64,000 nucleotides of DNA from Smittium culicis. Lineage: Eukaryota; Kickxellomycota; Harpellomycetes; Harpellales; Legeriomycetaceae. Positions 1 through 9,200 of this stretch are shown piece after piece; within the stretch, counting starts at the first letter, position 1, and every line of letters starts with the position of its first letter. Location of the stretch: assembly GCA_001970855.1 (NCBI GenBank), contig LSSN01001469.1, positions 1-64,000 on the forward strand, in the 5' to 3' direction. The notes below the pieces were generated by a model. The model was not told the origin of the DNA and made no database searches. It saw nothing but the letters and a program-made list of their open reading frames with translations. The translations under genes were made by a program, and so were the position numbers.

Positions 1-55
1 CTATTTTCGAGAAATTTTATAATAAAAATATCGCTAATAACGAGGATTACCTGTA
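1..55. repeat. right terminal inverted repeat of a Tigger/pogo-like DNA transposon, cut by the window edge
   Basis: The block TCGCTAATAACGAGGATTAC followed by CTG and TA closely matches a second copy near 49604-49629, which lies beside a recognisable pogo/Tigger transposase pseudogene. Read outward-in (reverse complement) it starts CAGGTAATCCTCGTTATT, resembling the CAG...CCTCGTTNT start known for Tigger-family ends. The final TA at 54-55 would be the target dinucleotide. The body of the element lies outside the window. Confidence 0.5.
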
Positions 56-2273
56 CTATCAATTCAAATTTTTTCTTTCCGAAATTGAAACTTTATCTAT
101 AGGAGCCCTGAAATAGCAATATTACAAGTTATTTGAGGATTGGCATAAAGTTAACTTAGAATCTAGAGTTTAATTACACTATAAACATATCTAGCAATTT
201 TAACTTTCCTATTTAGTACTTTGAAAATTTTTACAATTAATAATTAAAGGTACTAAATTTTAATTTTCCTAATGGTAGCAAACATACATGATTATTGGTT
301 TATAATTAACAGTGAAATAATAAGTATAATTTATCAAAAATAATATCAAGAAAAAACTAATAAATAATGTAATTTTTAAAAAAAACTGACTAAATTTTAC
401 TTTATATCTAAGCTATCTGCATATTTTTCCACCTTTTTAAAATTTCATTTAATGTATAATAAAATTTATTAAAAATTATTTTGATATAAACTATGTATAA
501 TAATTTTTTTTTAGTTTTTTTTTTGAGAACGCTACATTTACATTCTTGGTTTAAATATTTATTCAAAAAAATTCGTATCACTTACTATAAAATTTTAATT
601 AAATTTTATTTTTGAAAGAGGGTTTATTAACATTGTGTATATTGATGTTAGACTAATTATCACATAATATATATAAAGAAAATTTTCTTTAAAATTTTGC
701 TTTTGGAAACAACCTTTTTTGAAATTTATACCTTTAAAATGTAATTATAACTGCGTTCTTATATTTGTGGTTTTTTTACACTAAAAAAAAATTAGTATAT
801 CATAATCCCATCAGCTCATTATATTATAGCAGTATTCTCTAATAATTCCTATCATGTATATTAACTACGGTTTAAAACTTATCAAACAAATGTTTATATA
901 TTTATAAAAACTTAATAAAGAATATAAATCATAAATGTGTCTTTTATTTAGATTTTAAAATATTAAAAAGTTAGAAAACTAAAAACTGGTCACAGTGGTA
1001 GAACTACACATATCGACAACTGTAACTTTTTTTTTATCACGGAATTTTATTCGTACGATAACAATAAAAGAAAATATTCGGTAAATAAAACTAAAAAAAA
1101 TAGTATAGCTGGTACAAGGCATAAAAAAACTAATATTCTAATACTAATAAATTCCTCTACCAGTCTATCAGCTGCATACATAAAGGGTAATGGGATCAAT
1201 CTACCAACAGAAGGATCCATCCAGGCATTGCTTCAAGTAGGCTGGATGATTGAAGTTATAAGCAGTCATGGAATTAAGTTAGCATCAAAAAAAATTCTAA
1301 TTTGTTGAGATCACTGTGTTACTAGCCAGAGATTTATTCTAACAGGATTAATAAAAAATAGGCTCCTACCCAAACGTGGGAATGATCGACCTGGCTCTCC
1401 TACAATAAGCTGCTAAGCGGCTGAGTTCCGTAATGCTGTCGAACGCTGGACTTGTGCACAGATAATGTCTCAGACTGTGCTAAACGAATCGGTTCCTCCT
1501 TTTTCTAGATGGTCCTCCTCTGGAATCGCTGTCCTCCGAATCGCTGGGCGTTGCCTTCACTATCCCCGACCAAGGATAGTGCAACGCTGTGTGAAATTTT
1601 AGTATAGTGTGCTTAGAAAAGTACACTACTTAAGCCCCTAAACCACGGCAAGGTATTTCACTCTTAGGAGTCTTTCTCTATTCAAATATTGAGATTTAAC
1701 AGCTAGTTACCGAGCTACTTAACTGCATTAATGGCGAACATCAGCGATATTAATGAGTAAAAAGTATAATTACCAAATGTATTATGAAAAAACCGAATAT
1801 GGATTCGACAATAGATATTGCTATATTAATCTTATTTCATAAGCTCGTGTTGTACTGATGAAACCAGTATTAATACAAAATTAATAACTAAAATAATTAA
1901 ATCATGTTTGATGCTTCAGTGAAATGAAGTAATTCATTTTTTGTGTCCTCTTATTATGAGTTCCAAGTGTAACTACAAGTTCCTGTGGGCTGGATTAGGC
2001 TACTGCTACTATATCCAATCTTTTGTTTCAACTTTGATTACTTATATATTAAGGAATGGTTAAAGGCACTTTATTTTATTATTTATTAGAACTGATCTTT
2101 ATTAAATTTATAAAGCTTTAGTTTATATATCTTTTGTAAATTCTATATATTGATTATAGAATTGTATTTGTATGATATATAAATTAAATCGCTTTACTTT
2201 CTATTTACAGGAGGTAATACTGAAATTAATAATTATTACATAAATAAAATATATAGTTTTGATTTATAAATAG
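56..2273. other. gene-free stretch with an unidentified GC-richer structured block at about 1150-1690
   Basis: Most of this stretch is AT-rich and shows no coding pattern. From about 1150 to 1690 base composition rises and the sequence changes character. A short open frame around 1153-1305 reads like real protein (it includes ...LPTEGSIQALLQVGWM...) and ends at a stop. It is followed by a non-coding part full of hairpins (1548-1587 and about 1602-1625) and a repeated GAATCGCT at 1523-1530 and 1538-1545. I read it as the tail of a decayed repeat or mobile element, but no family could be assigned. Confidence 0.35.
1548..1587. other. strong imperfect hairpin in the unidentified block
   Basis: GCGTTG (1548-1553) and CACTATCC (1558-1565) pair with GGATAGTG (1574-1581) and CAACGC (1582-1587). 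This gives 6 + 8 base pairs with a CCTT bulge and an 8-nt loop. A second hairpin follows: TAGTGT at about 1602 with ACACTA at about 1620. The clustering suggests a structured RNA or a mobile-element terminus. Confidence 0.5.
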
Positions 2274-2648
2274 TGTGATGTTTAATTATTACAAATTTTA
2301 TTTAATTACCGTATTTGAAATAGTTTCCAATCAAGTAAGTGTAAAAGGTTTATTTATTTATTTGAAGATTAGTTTAGAATTTGAATGAAAAGAACTATAA
2401 ACCAAAAGATGAAAAAACCCAAATGTGGGAAAAACCTTTTGGTTTAAATATGTAAATTTATGTAAAATAAGTAAAGTGAGTAAAGTAAGTTTTATATAAT
2501 AGAATTGATAAAAGTAATATAAATGTGTTGGAAAACGTTTTTGCTTAATAATGCATTATCTAACAATCAGTTGTTATATAATGTATTACATAAGCCTCTT
2601 TGTTTTAGCACAAGGGTTCATTCCAGATTGTCATTCTCAATCATGACA
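2274..2648 (-). repeat. 3' LTR of the Ty3/gypsy element
   Basis: This copy is identical to 7389-7763 except at 2369. The ends are TGT...ACA, the usual TG...CA form. Inside is a nested palindrome: a 10-bp arm AAACCAAAAG (2399-2408) with CTTTTGGTTT (2436-2445), enclosing CCCA/TGGG (2418-2421 with 2426-2429). Confidence 0.97.
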
Positions 2649-2660
2649 TTATTCCCCAAC
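2649..2660 (-). other. putative polypurine tract of the retrotransposon
   Basis: On the minus strand the bases GTTGGGGAATAA lie directly against the 3' LTR, where plus-strand priming is expected. They overlap the last codons and stop of integrase. The tract is short and imperfect, so the assignment rests mainly on position. Confidence 0.5.
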
Positions 2661-3785
2661 TGGAATTAACCCGTTTTCTTTTGATTTTGATTTTGGTAGT
2701 TTAGTCCAAGGCTTTATTTTTCCTTCAGACCTGGCATTTGCTTCGACCAATCTATTGTGGTTAACTAAAGTTTTTAATTTCATGCCATTTGTATCTTCCA
2801 ATTTGTATGTATGAAAAGGGCCATAATTTATAACCTTAAATGGGCCTAAAAAGCTTGGATCTAATTTTTTCTTAGTTTCGTTTTTTATTAGAACCCAGCT
2901 ATCTATTTTGTATTTTGTTTCGTTCGCGTTTTTGTTATAATGAGAACTCATTTTATTTGCAGCTATTAATTGTTCTGATCTTGCATCTTTTCTTGCCTTC
3001 GAAACTGAAATCAATCTTTTTGATGTCTCTTCTAAAGAAGTTTTCTCAATAAAATCGTGGGAGAGAAGGGGGTTTATTTGATCTCCTGGGAGCCTAGGAT
3101 CAATTCCGTACACAAGGAAATACGGCGATACTTTTGTTATCGAGTGATGTCTTACTCTTGTAGCCCATACGGCTTGATCCAAAAACAGATCCCATTTATT
3201 TTTGTGGTTTTGTGATAGTTTTGTCACAGCTCTACCGATAACACCATTTGCCCTCTCAGTTTTCCCGTTAGCCATTGGGTGGTATGATGAGGTTAGGTTG
3301 TGTTTGATCCCCATTCTTTCTAAATATTTTTTCATCAAATCCGAGGTAAATTGCGTACCTCGATCTGATATTATTTCTTTTGGAGACCCAAATTGTAAAA
3401 ATATTTTTTCATGTATAAATTTTGTTACTGTGTCCGCTTTAGCATCCTGTGTCGCCGAAGCCACTATCCAGTTGGTTTGGTGGTCGATAGCTAGTAGTAT
3501 CCACTTATTCCCTTTTTGGGTAGTTGGTAGTTGGCCGATAAAATCTATTCCCCATCTGGAGAAAGCTATTTTTGCTGGTATTAGTGGATGTAGTGGAGCT
3601 ATTGAACCAGTTTTTGGATTGACTATTTGGCAAATTGGGCATGTTTTAATAAAATTCAGTATATCTGCTCTCATGTTACTCCACCAACATCTAAATTTCA
3701 TAATGTTAAAAGTAGTGGAAACTCCCATGTGCGCCATGCTATAGTGGTATGATTTTATTAAGTCCAGCCTCTGTTTTGTGAATAT
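2649..3785 (-). CDS. Ty3/gypsy integrase segment of pol (after an in-frame stop)
   Basis: The frame downstream of the TAA at 3786-3788 is the same as pol and runs uninterrupted to a TAA at 2649-2651, touching the LTR. It encodes integrase: the end of the HHCC zinc-binding region (HYSMAHMG then CPICQ), the DDE core with DFIGQLP, SDRGTQF and GKTERANG, and a C-terminal GPFKV-type module. An ATG at 3735-3737 could start a separate protein, but that would lose the first zinc-ligand histidine. It is more likely that integrase was part of the Pol polyprotein and that the stop is either a recent inactivating mutation or read through. The core acidic residues appear intact. Confidence 0.9.
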   Translation of the reverse strand: MFTKQRLDLIKSYHYSMAHMGVSTTFNIMKFRCWWSNMRADILNFIKTCPICQIVNPKTGSIAPLHPLIPAKIAFSRWGIDFIGQLPTTQKGNKWILLAIDHQTNWIVASATQDAKADTVTKFIHEKIFLQFGSPKEIISDRGTQFTSDLMKKYLERMGIKHNLTSSYHPMANGKTERANGVIGRAVTKLSQNHKNKWDLFLDQAVWATRVRHHSITKVSPYFLVYGIDPRLPGDQINPLLSHDFIEKTSLEETSKRLISVSKARKDARSEQLIAANKMSSHYNKNANETKYKIDSWVLIKNETKKKLDPSFLGPFKVINYGPFHTYKLEDTNGMKLKTLVNHNRLVEANARSEGKIKPWTKLPKSKSKENGLIPVGE

Positions 3786-6302
3786 TTATGGCACTGGGAC
3801 TAATTTTTCATAGTTTCTGTATAATATTCCATCGATAAATATATATTTATGCACTATTCTTTTAGCTTCTGTCAATAATTTTGAGTCTGCGTTATTTTTT
3901 ATGCTATTATTGTTTTTTGGATCTAATATTTCTTTGATTATGTTGTGTATAGTATCTTGGCTCCCTTGACTATCGCTAGTATTGTTGTGTTCACTCAGTT
4001 CTATGTTAACCAGATCAAAGCGTCTAGATAACGCATCTGCTGCAATATTTTTATTCCCGGGATAGTATATTATTTTTGGGCTAAGGTGTTGGAATTTTTC
4101 CAACCACCTAGCTATCCTACTATGTGGGTCCCTATCTTTAAATACGCCTAGAAGATTTTTATGATCGGTAAGAACGGTAAAACTTCTTGCAGTGAGATAG
4201 TGATTCCACACTTTAAAAGCATGTATTACTGCTAGTAATTCTCTTTCCCCTGCATAGTAATTTTTTTCAGAATCTGTTAGCCTCCTTGATTCGAATGCTA
4301 TAGGGTGTCTGTTATTCGGAGAGTTTTCTTGACATAAAACTGCACCTATAGCATATGCCGAAGCATCCGTTTCGATAAAAAATTCTTTGCTCCAATCAGG
4401 AGATTTTAGCACCGGTGCCGTGGTTAGTATATTTTTTAAATTTGAGAAGGCCAGTTTTGAAACGTTGTTCCATGGGACTAGAGAGCTTTTATTCGGTTTT
4501 CCTTTTGTCATATCGTACAAAGGAGAAGCTATCGAAGCAAACCCAGGAATAAACTTCCTATAATAGGTACAAATTCCAATAAAAGATAGTAGTTCTGTGT
4601 GAGTATTTGGGAGAGGCCAATCTATGATCGCTTTTATTTTGTCATTATTAGGGTTTAATCCATATTTGTTAATCCTGTGTCCTAAAAAATTAACCTCTTC
4701 GACGCTAAATACACACTTTTTTGAGTTTAGTGACAACTTATTCTCAATTATTTTTTCTAAAACCATACTGACATGTATTTTATGCTGTCCTAATGAATTT
4801 GAAAAAATTAGTATATCATCAAGATATACAATTACAAAATCATCTAAATAGTCTTGTAAAATATTATTCATTAATCTTTGGAAGGTGGATGGCGCCGAAT
4901 GGAGACCAAAAGGCATTACGGTATATTCATACGATCCGTACCTACAGATAAAAGCAGTCTTTTTAATTGAATTCTTGCTCATTTTTATTTGATGATATCC
5001 AGTCTGCAGGTCTAAGCTAGTAAAATATTTCGCCCCGCCGATTCTATCGAAACAGTCGTCTATCCTCGGAAGAGGATATTTGTCAAGGTGTGAAATGCTG
5101 TTTACCGCTCTGTAATCTACACACATTCTGTACCCTCCATCTTTCTTGTTAACAAATATTACAGGACTAGCCCATGAAGAAGATGATGGCTTGATAAAGC
5201 CTTTACCAATCAGTTCTGACAATGATTCCTTAAGTTGTTTTAGTTGAGCGTCATTATGTCTGTATCCCGGGAGGGCTATCGGAGGATGGTCTTTTGTTAG
5301 AATTTCATGTTCGATGTCTCTCTCTGGTATATCATTATATTCAAATGTTTTAAATGCTAATTTGTATTTTTCCAGTATTGGTGTCCACGAAATGTCTCCT
5401 AATTTTGGAAAGTGGTGATTCTCCAAAGCAGTAGTATTTTTTCTATCAATTTTCCTAATATAAATTTTATAGATTTCTAATACTTTATCAGTTTTTACCA
5501 ATTGATTTATGTGGTTTTTGGATACTATAGGCACTTCTGATTTAATATTTAGCCTAAAAACTATTTCTTTGTTTTTAACGAGTATGGACCATAAGTTTCC
5601 GCTATATAATGGTGTAAGGTGGTATTTGTCCCACCAATCAAATCCTATTATCAAGTCTACGTGAACTAAAGGGAAGACGTATACTACAGTGTTTATTTGG
5701 TTGTGGTTTAATGGTATTGCTAGTTCACCTTGTTTTGTTATTTTGAACCCTTTTCCATCAGCGGTTATTGCATTTATTGATGCTTTAACCTTTTCCAATT
5801 TAATATTTAACTTTTTAGCCATTCTACCCGAAATAAAGCATTTTGCGGCTCCTGAGTCGAACAATATTTTTGTTTTTATTCCTTTTATGATTAACTGGCA
5901 ATATGGGGAGTTTGGGTCATTATTTTTAAGTCCCCCTATAGCCAAATTTTCTCCATTATTTAATTCGCATAAGCTAAAAAAATTTGTTTTCTTTCTTATG
6001 GTTGGGTTATTAAAATTTCTACAAATTTCCTCTGATCTGCTATTTTTTCTTTTGTGTTTGTAATTATCAATTTTATAAGGGACTTCGGAAGGGGTGAAGT
6101 ATTCTTCATTTTCTTCCGCCGAATCCGATCCTTTTTCAGAATTATCCTCAGAGTATCCCTTAGTGTGTTCGGAAATTTCTTCATCTGAGTCTGAACCCGG
6201 GTCTGTGTCTGGGTTTATATTTTCGGGTGGTTTAAAATTACTCTTGTCAGTAGGATTAACCGTGTATCTTACTGACTTGGTCCGTTTCCCGAAAAATTGT
6301 AT
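3786..6302 (-). CDS. Pol polyprotein: protease, reverse transcriptase, RNase H
   Basis: The pol frame is open from 6302 (just after a TGA at 6303-6305) to TAA 3786-3788. It overlaps the end of gag by 34 nt in the -1 frame, so it is expected to be made as a Gag-Pol fusion by frameshifting. After an acidic spacer come an aspartic protease (ILFDSGAAKCF), reverse transcriptase (YRMCVDYRAVN, IVYLDDILIFS with the YLDD catalytic motif) and RNase H (FIETDASAYAIGAVL, LTDHKNL, ADALSRR). No ATG is needed or evident at the start of the frame. The only lesion seen is the terminal stop, which separates it from integrase. Confidence 0.93.
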   Translation of the reverse strand: MQFFGKRTKSVRYTVNPTDKSNFKPPENINPDTDPGSDSDEEISEHTKGYSEDNSEKGSDSAEENEEYFTPSEVPYKIDNYKHKRKNSRSEEICRNFNNPTIRKKTNFFSLCELNNGENLAIGGLKNNDPNSPYCQLIIKGIKTKILFDSGAAKCFISGRMAKKLNIKLEKVKASINAITADGKGFKITKQGELAIPLNHNQINTVVYVFPLVHVDLIIGFDWWDKYHLTPLYSGNLWSILVKNKEIVFRLNIKSEVPIVSKNHINQLVKTDKVLEIYKIYIRKIDRKNTTALENHHFPKLGDISWTPILEKYKLAFKTFEYNDIPERDIEHEILTKDHPPIALPGYRHNDAQLKQLKESLSELIGKGFIKPSSSSWASPVIFVNKKDGGYRMCVDYRAVNSISHLDKYPLPRIDDCFDRIGGAKYFTSLDLQTGYHQIKMSKNSIKKTAFICRYGSYEYTVMPFGLHSAPSTFQRLMNNILQDYLDDFVIVYLDDILIFSNSLGQHKIHVSMVLEKIIENKLSLNSKKCVFSVEEVNFLGHRINKYGLNPNNDKIKAIIDWPLPNTHTELLSFIGICTYYRKFIPGFASIASPLYDMTKGKPNKSSLVPWNNVSKLAFSNLKNILTTAPVLKSPDWSKEFFIETDASAYAIGAVLCQENSPNNRHPIAFESRRLTDSEKNYYAGERELLAVIHAFKVWNHYLTARSFTVLTDHKNLLGVFKDRDPHSRIARWLEKFQHLSPKIIYYPGNKNIAADALSRRFDLVNIELSEHNNTSDSQGSQDTIHNIIKEILDPKNNNSIKNNADSKLLTEAKRIVHKYIFIDGILYRNYEKLVPVP
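6246..6290 (-). promoter_or_regulatory. -1 programmed ribosomal frameshift signal (gag-pol)
   Basis: On the minus strand the heptamer GGGAAAC (6284-6290) sits in the gag frame as G GGA AAC, the X XXY YYZ form. Seven nucleotides later a perfect 7-bp stem starts: GTCAGTA (6270-6276) pairs with TACTGAC (6246-6252) around a 17-nt loop. The gag stop (6269-6271) lies at the base of the stem, and the -1 frame is open through all of it into pol. The loop GGTT could pair with a downstream AACC near 6227-6232, giving a possible pseudoknot. Heptamer, spacing and frame all match canonical -1 frameshift sites. Confidence 0.88.
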
Positions 6303-7294
6303 TCATTGTTGTTGTAGTAATCACGTCTGTTATATTTATTACCATAGCTATTGCTGTTGTAATTTCTAGATGGTTTTCTATTATTATAGCTATTTTGATT
6401 AAATGAGTAACCACCTTTTTTATTGTGCTGTATGGGTAATTTATTACAATTGGCTCTCCTGTGTCCTGGTAGACCGCAATTCCAGCAAACCATATTGTTA
6501 TTTAAGTAGGTCCTTCCTACTCTTCCGGCCACGTGTATGGGAACCTCAGCGCCATTTATACTGTATAAAAAAGTATCTGGAGCATAGCTATCATTTAAAA
6601 GCTCGAATTTTAAATTATATTCATAATTTTTGTTATCCATTATTGTTATTTTATTTATATCTATGTCCATAGCGTCACTGTTCTCAATTGACTTTTGAAT
6701 ATGGTTTTGAGCTAGTCTCATGTCTAAAGCTGTACCATGTTTACTTATTATGTTAATTGCTTCCATAAATGTTTCAGGGTTTTTTAAATTGAGAATATCA
6801 ACAAATTTGTTATCTAAACCATACTTAAATAAATAAATTCTTTCTGCATCGCTTATGCCTTTAAAGTCACCCATCAAATTTGCTTCACTAGATATATAAT
6901 CTGATAAGGAGCCTGTTTGTGATAATAACTGTAATTTCCTCCTCAGCACTTGGGGGTAACTTGGGTCAATGAAGAATGGGTATAGCTTTTCATAAAATAT
7001 CTGTGTGTTAAAAAGTTGCTCATTGGGATTATTAATTAAAAATGTAGTCAATGCAGTTTCTGCTGTACCACGGAGCTGTAATTTTAAATTAGCCACCATA
7101 CGAATTTCATCCTTTATTGCAAATGCTTCAAATAAGTTCATACATTTTGTGTACCAAGATTTGAAAGATATAGAATTTCCAATTCCATGATATTCTGGTA
7201 ATACCAGTGTTTGGCCTGTAGACGCATTCTGGTTTCTTAATGCGGCCGAAATAGTGGCTTGTATTGCCGAGTTTAAATCATGGTTATTCTCCAT
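6269..7294 (-). CDS. Gag of the Ty3/gypsy element (341 aa)
   Basis: This is the structural capsid/nucleocapsid protein of the element. It starts at an ATG (7292-7294), 94 nt inside the 5' LTR. The first part is the helical capsid region (retrotrans_gag-like, with SFKSWYTKCMNLFEAF and similar). A single CCHC zinc knuckle, CWNCGLPGHRRANC, lies near residue 268. The C-terminus is rich in N, Y, S and R, as expected for RNA binding. The frame is intact and ends with TAA at 6269-6271 inside the frameshift cassette. Confidence 0.93.
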   Translation of the reverse strand: MENNHDLNSAIQATISAALRNQNASTGQTLVLPEYHGIGNSISFKSWYTKCMNLFEAFAIKDEIRMVANLKLQLRGTAETALTTFLINNPNEQLFNTQIFYEKLYPFFIDPSYPQVLRRKLQLLSQTGSLSDYISSEANLMGDFKGISDAERIYLFKYGLDNKFVDILNLKNPETFMEAINIISKHGTALDMRLAQNHIQKSIENSDAMDIDINKITIMDNKNYEYNLKFELLNDSYAPDTFLYSINGAEVPIHVAGRVGRTYLNNNMVCWNCGLPGHRRANCNKLPIQHNKKGGYSFNQNSYNNRKPSRNYNSNSYGNKYNRRDYYNNNEYNFSGNGPSQ

Positions 7295-7375
7295 TTTATT
7301 TTATTAGTTTTACACAGGGACGTCGTAACGTTGTATGTTTAAAATTATATTTTTATACTTGAGGTAGGGTACGAT

Positions 7376-7388
7376 AGTGGTGCTACCA
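7376..7388 (-). other. primer-binding site, initiator tRNA-Met type
   Basis: Directly next to the 5' LTR the minus strand reads TGGTAGCACCACT, complementary to a tRNA 3' end ...GTGGTGCTACCA. The TGGTAGC start and the implied A1-U72 acceptor pair fit a eukaryotic initiator tRNA-Met. It differs at two positions from the site expected for the budding-yeast initiator tRNA. The exact host tRNA cannot be checked in this window. Confidence 0.75.
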
Positions 7389-7763
7389 TGTGATGTTTAA
7401 TTATTACAAATTTTATTTAATTACCGTATTTGAAATAGTTTCCAATCAAGTAAGTGTAAAAGGTTTATTTATTTATTTGAAGAGTAGTTTAGAATTTGAA
7501 TGAAAAGAACTATAAACCAAAAGATGAAAAAACCCAAATGTGGGAAAAACCTTTTGGTTTAAATATGTAAATTTATGTAAAATAAGTAAAGTGAGTAAAG
7601 TAAGTTTTATATAATAGAATTGATAAAAGTAATATAAATGTGTTGGAAAACGTTTTTGCTTAATAATGCATTATCTAACAATCAGTTGTTATATAATGTA
7701 TTACATAAGCCTCTTTGTTTTAGCACAAGGGTTCATTCCAGATTGTCATTCTCAATCATGACA
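7389..7763 (-). repeat. 5' LTR of the Ty3/gypsy element
   Basis: This copy matches 2274-2648 except for G at 7484. It would carry the promoter and transcription start of the element. The nested palindrome of the other LTR recurs at 7514-7560. Confidence 0.97.
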
Positions 7764-9159
7764 CTAATAATAAAATATATTCACTTTTTTATTAAGAATA
7801 TTCTAAATATAATAACCTATGATATTAATAAATTTTTATAATAAAGATAAACATTGTTTTAAACGAATTGTGTGCTAAATATCTAAGCCTTGATAATTTC
7901 GAGTTTTTTTATCCAACTAAATAACATATTTTTTGATATTTAATTCTTCAATTATGAACATTTATTGGCTAGTATAATGTCTCATAATTTTACTTTTTGT
8001 TGATTTCTTTATGATATTTTTCTATCCTCTCTGGTTTGGTTTTTTTAGTTATAAATTATCCCGTTATAAGCGTTGTTCGTTGATTGTCTTTATCCTTAAT
8101 ATATTATTCTTATCCTTTTTCTTTTTTCTGGTGATATAAGACTTATCTGTTTGTTTATTATTTTTTTAACGTCCCACTCCATTGTAGATAAAAGATAAGA
8201 ATCCTGGCAGAAGGAAGGAATTTATAGTCTAGAAAAGGGTTAATAATTTCTCTGCGTATGAAAGCACATTTTTAATCATAAAAAACATATAAAATATACG
8301 AGTTAAAATTTTTTATATAATTTTTCAACCACTTAAAAGCTGTAACGTTAAAGCTTATATACTATATTAACATAATTGATTTTATAGTTGGTATTCATTT
8401 GAGAAATGATATAAGAATATATGTACGTGTTTATTTATAAGCTGAGTTTATGTAGTTGATAATTCATAAATAGTATTTTAATTATGTGAGTTTAAATTTT
8501 TATTTGTGTCTACAACAAACAATTCATATTAGCTAAGAAAAACTTAATTTTTAAGTAGTTTCTAGAATATTTTTATCTTTCTAAATATAAAAAACATCAA
8601 TTAGCTTTTCTGATTTATACTATTTAATATTATAAGCATTTTTATTGTGGAATATTTGTATATAAAGATTCACCATAACACTTTTAATCGATAAATATGG
8701 AATGTAAATTCTATACAGCTGCTGAATCTCAAATTAAATCATAATATTATTCGCATTTTCAGAGAATAACACTTTTATGTATGTTTTTTGTTCTTTTTTT
8801 TATAATTTTTGATTAATTATATCTTTAATTTCTCTCGCATGATTCTATAATTTTGATTTTTTCTAAATTCTGAAAATATTAAACATAAAAAAGCTATCAA
8901 GTGAAAATTCTAATAAATTGCTTTAAATTTTTAACAAATTATCATTAATTATTGATAGAGTGTAAAATAATTAAAATTATCACTTATTAATAATTGTAAA
9001 ATGTATTAATATACAGAAATTATCTTTGTTATTATTCTAGGCTAAATTTAAAAAATCTAATGATATATCGAATAAAGAACTTTAGATTAGGAACCAAAAA
9101 AAATAATCAGAAAAAAAAGATAAAATCATAATAAAAATAATTTGACTCTATACTTAAGT

Positions 9160-9200
9160 ATTATTATTATTATTGCTGTTGTTATTATTGTTATTGTTAC
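9160..9200. repeat. TTA/TTG trinucleotide microsatellite
   Basis: A run of TTA units passes into mixed TTG and TTA units over about 40 bp. No gene is nearby. Confidence 0.8.

Larger units (their letters stand above)
2274..7763 (-). mobile_element. complete Ty3/gypsy LTR retrotransposon, 5490 bp
   Basis: Two 375-bp LTRs (2274-2648 and 7389-7763) enclose, on the minus strand, a primer-binding site, gag with a zinc knuckle, a -1 frameshift signal, and pol in the order protease, reverse transcriptase, RNase H, integrase, then a short purine tract. Domain order with integrase last is diagnostic of the Ty3/gypsy (Metaviridae) type. The LTRs differ only at 2369/7484 (T versus G), so insertion was recent. 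One TAA (3786-3788) interrupts pol between RNase H and integrase. The 5-bp flanks (AATAG on the left, CTAAT on the right) do not form a target-site duplication. The element may therefore derive from recombination between copies. Confidence 0.95.

Noticed and set aside
3202..3744. 180-codon plus-strand frame opposite integrase
   Set aside because: Shadow of the minus-strand integrase; no domain and no own context.
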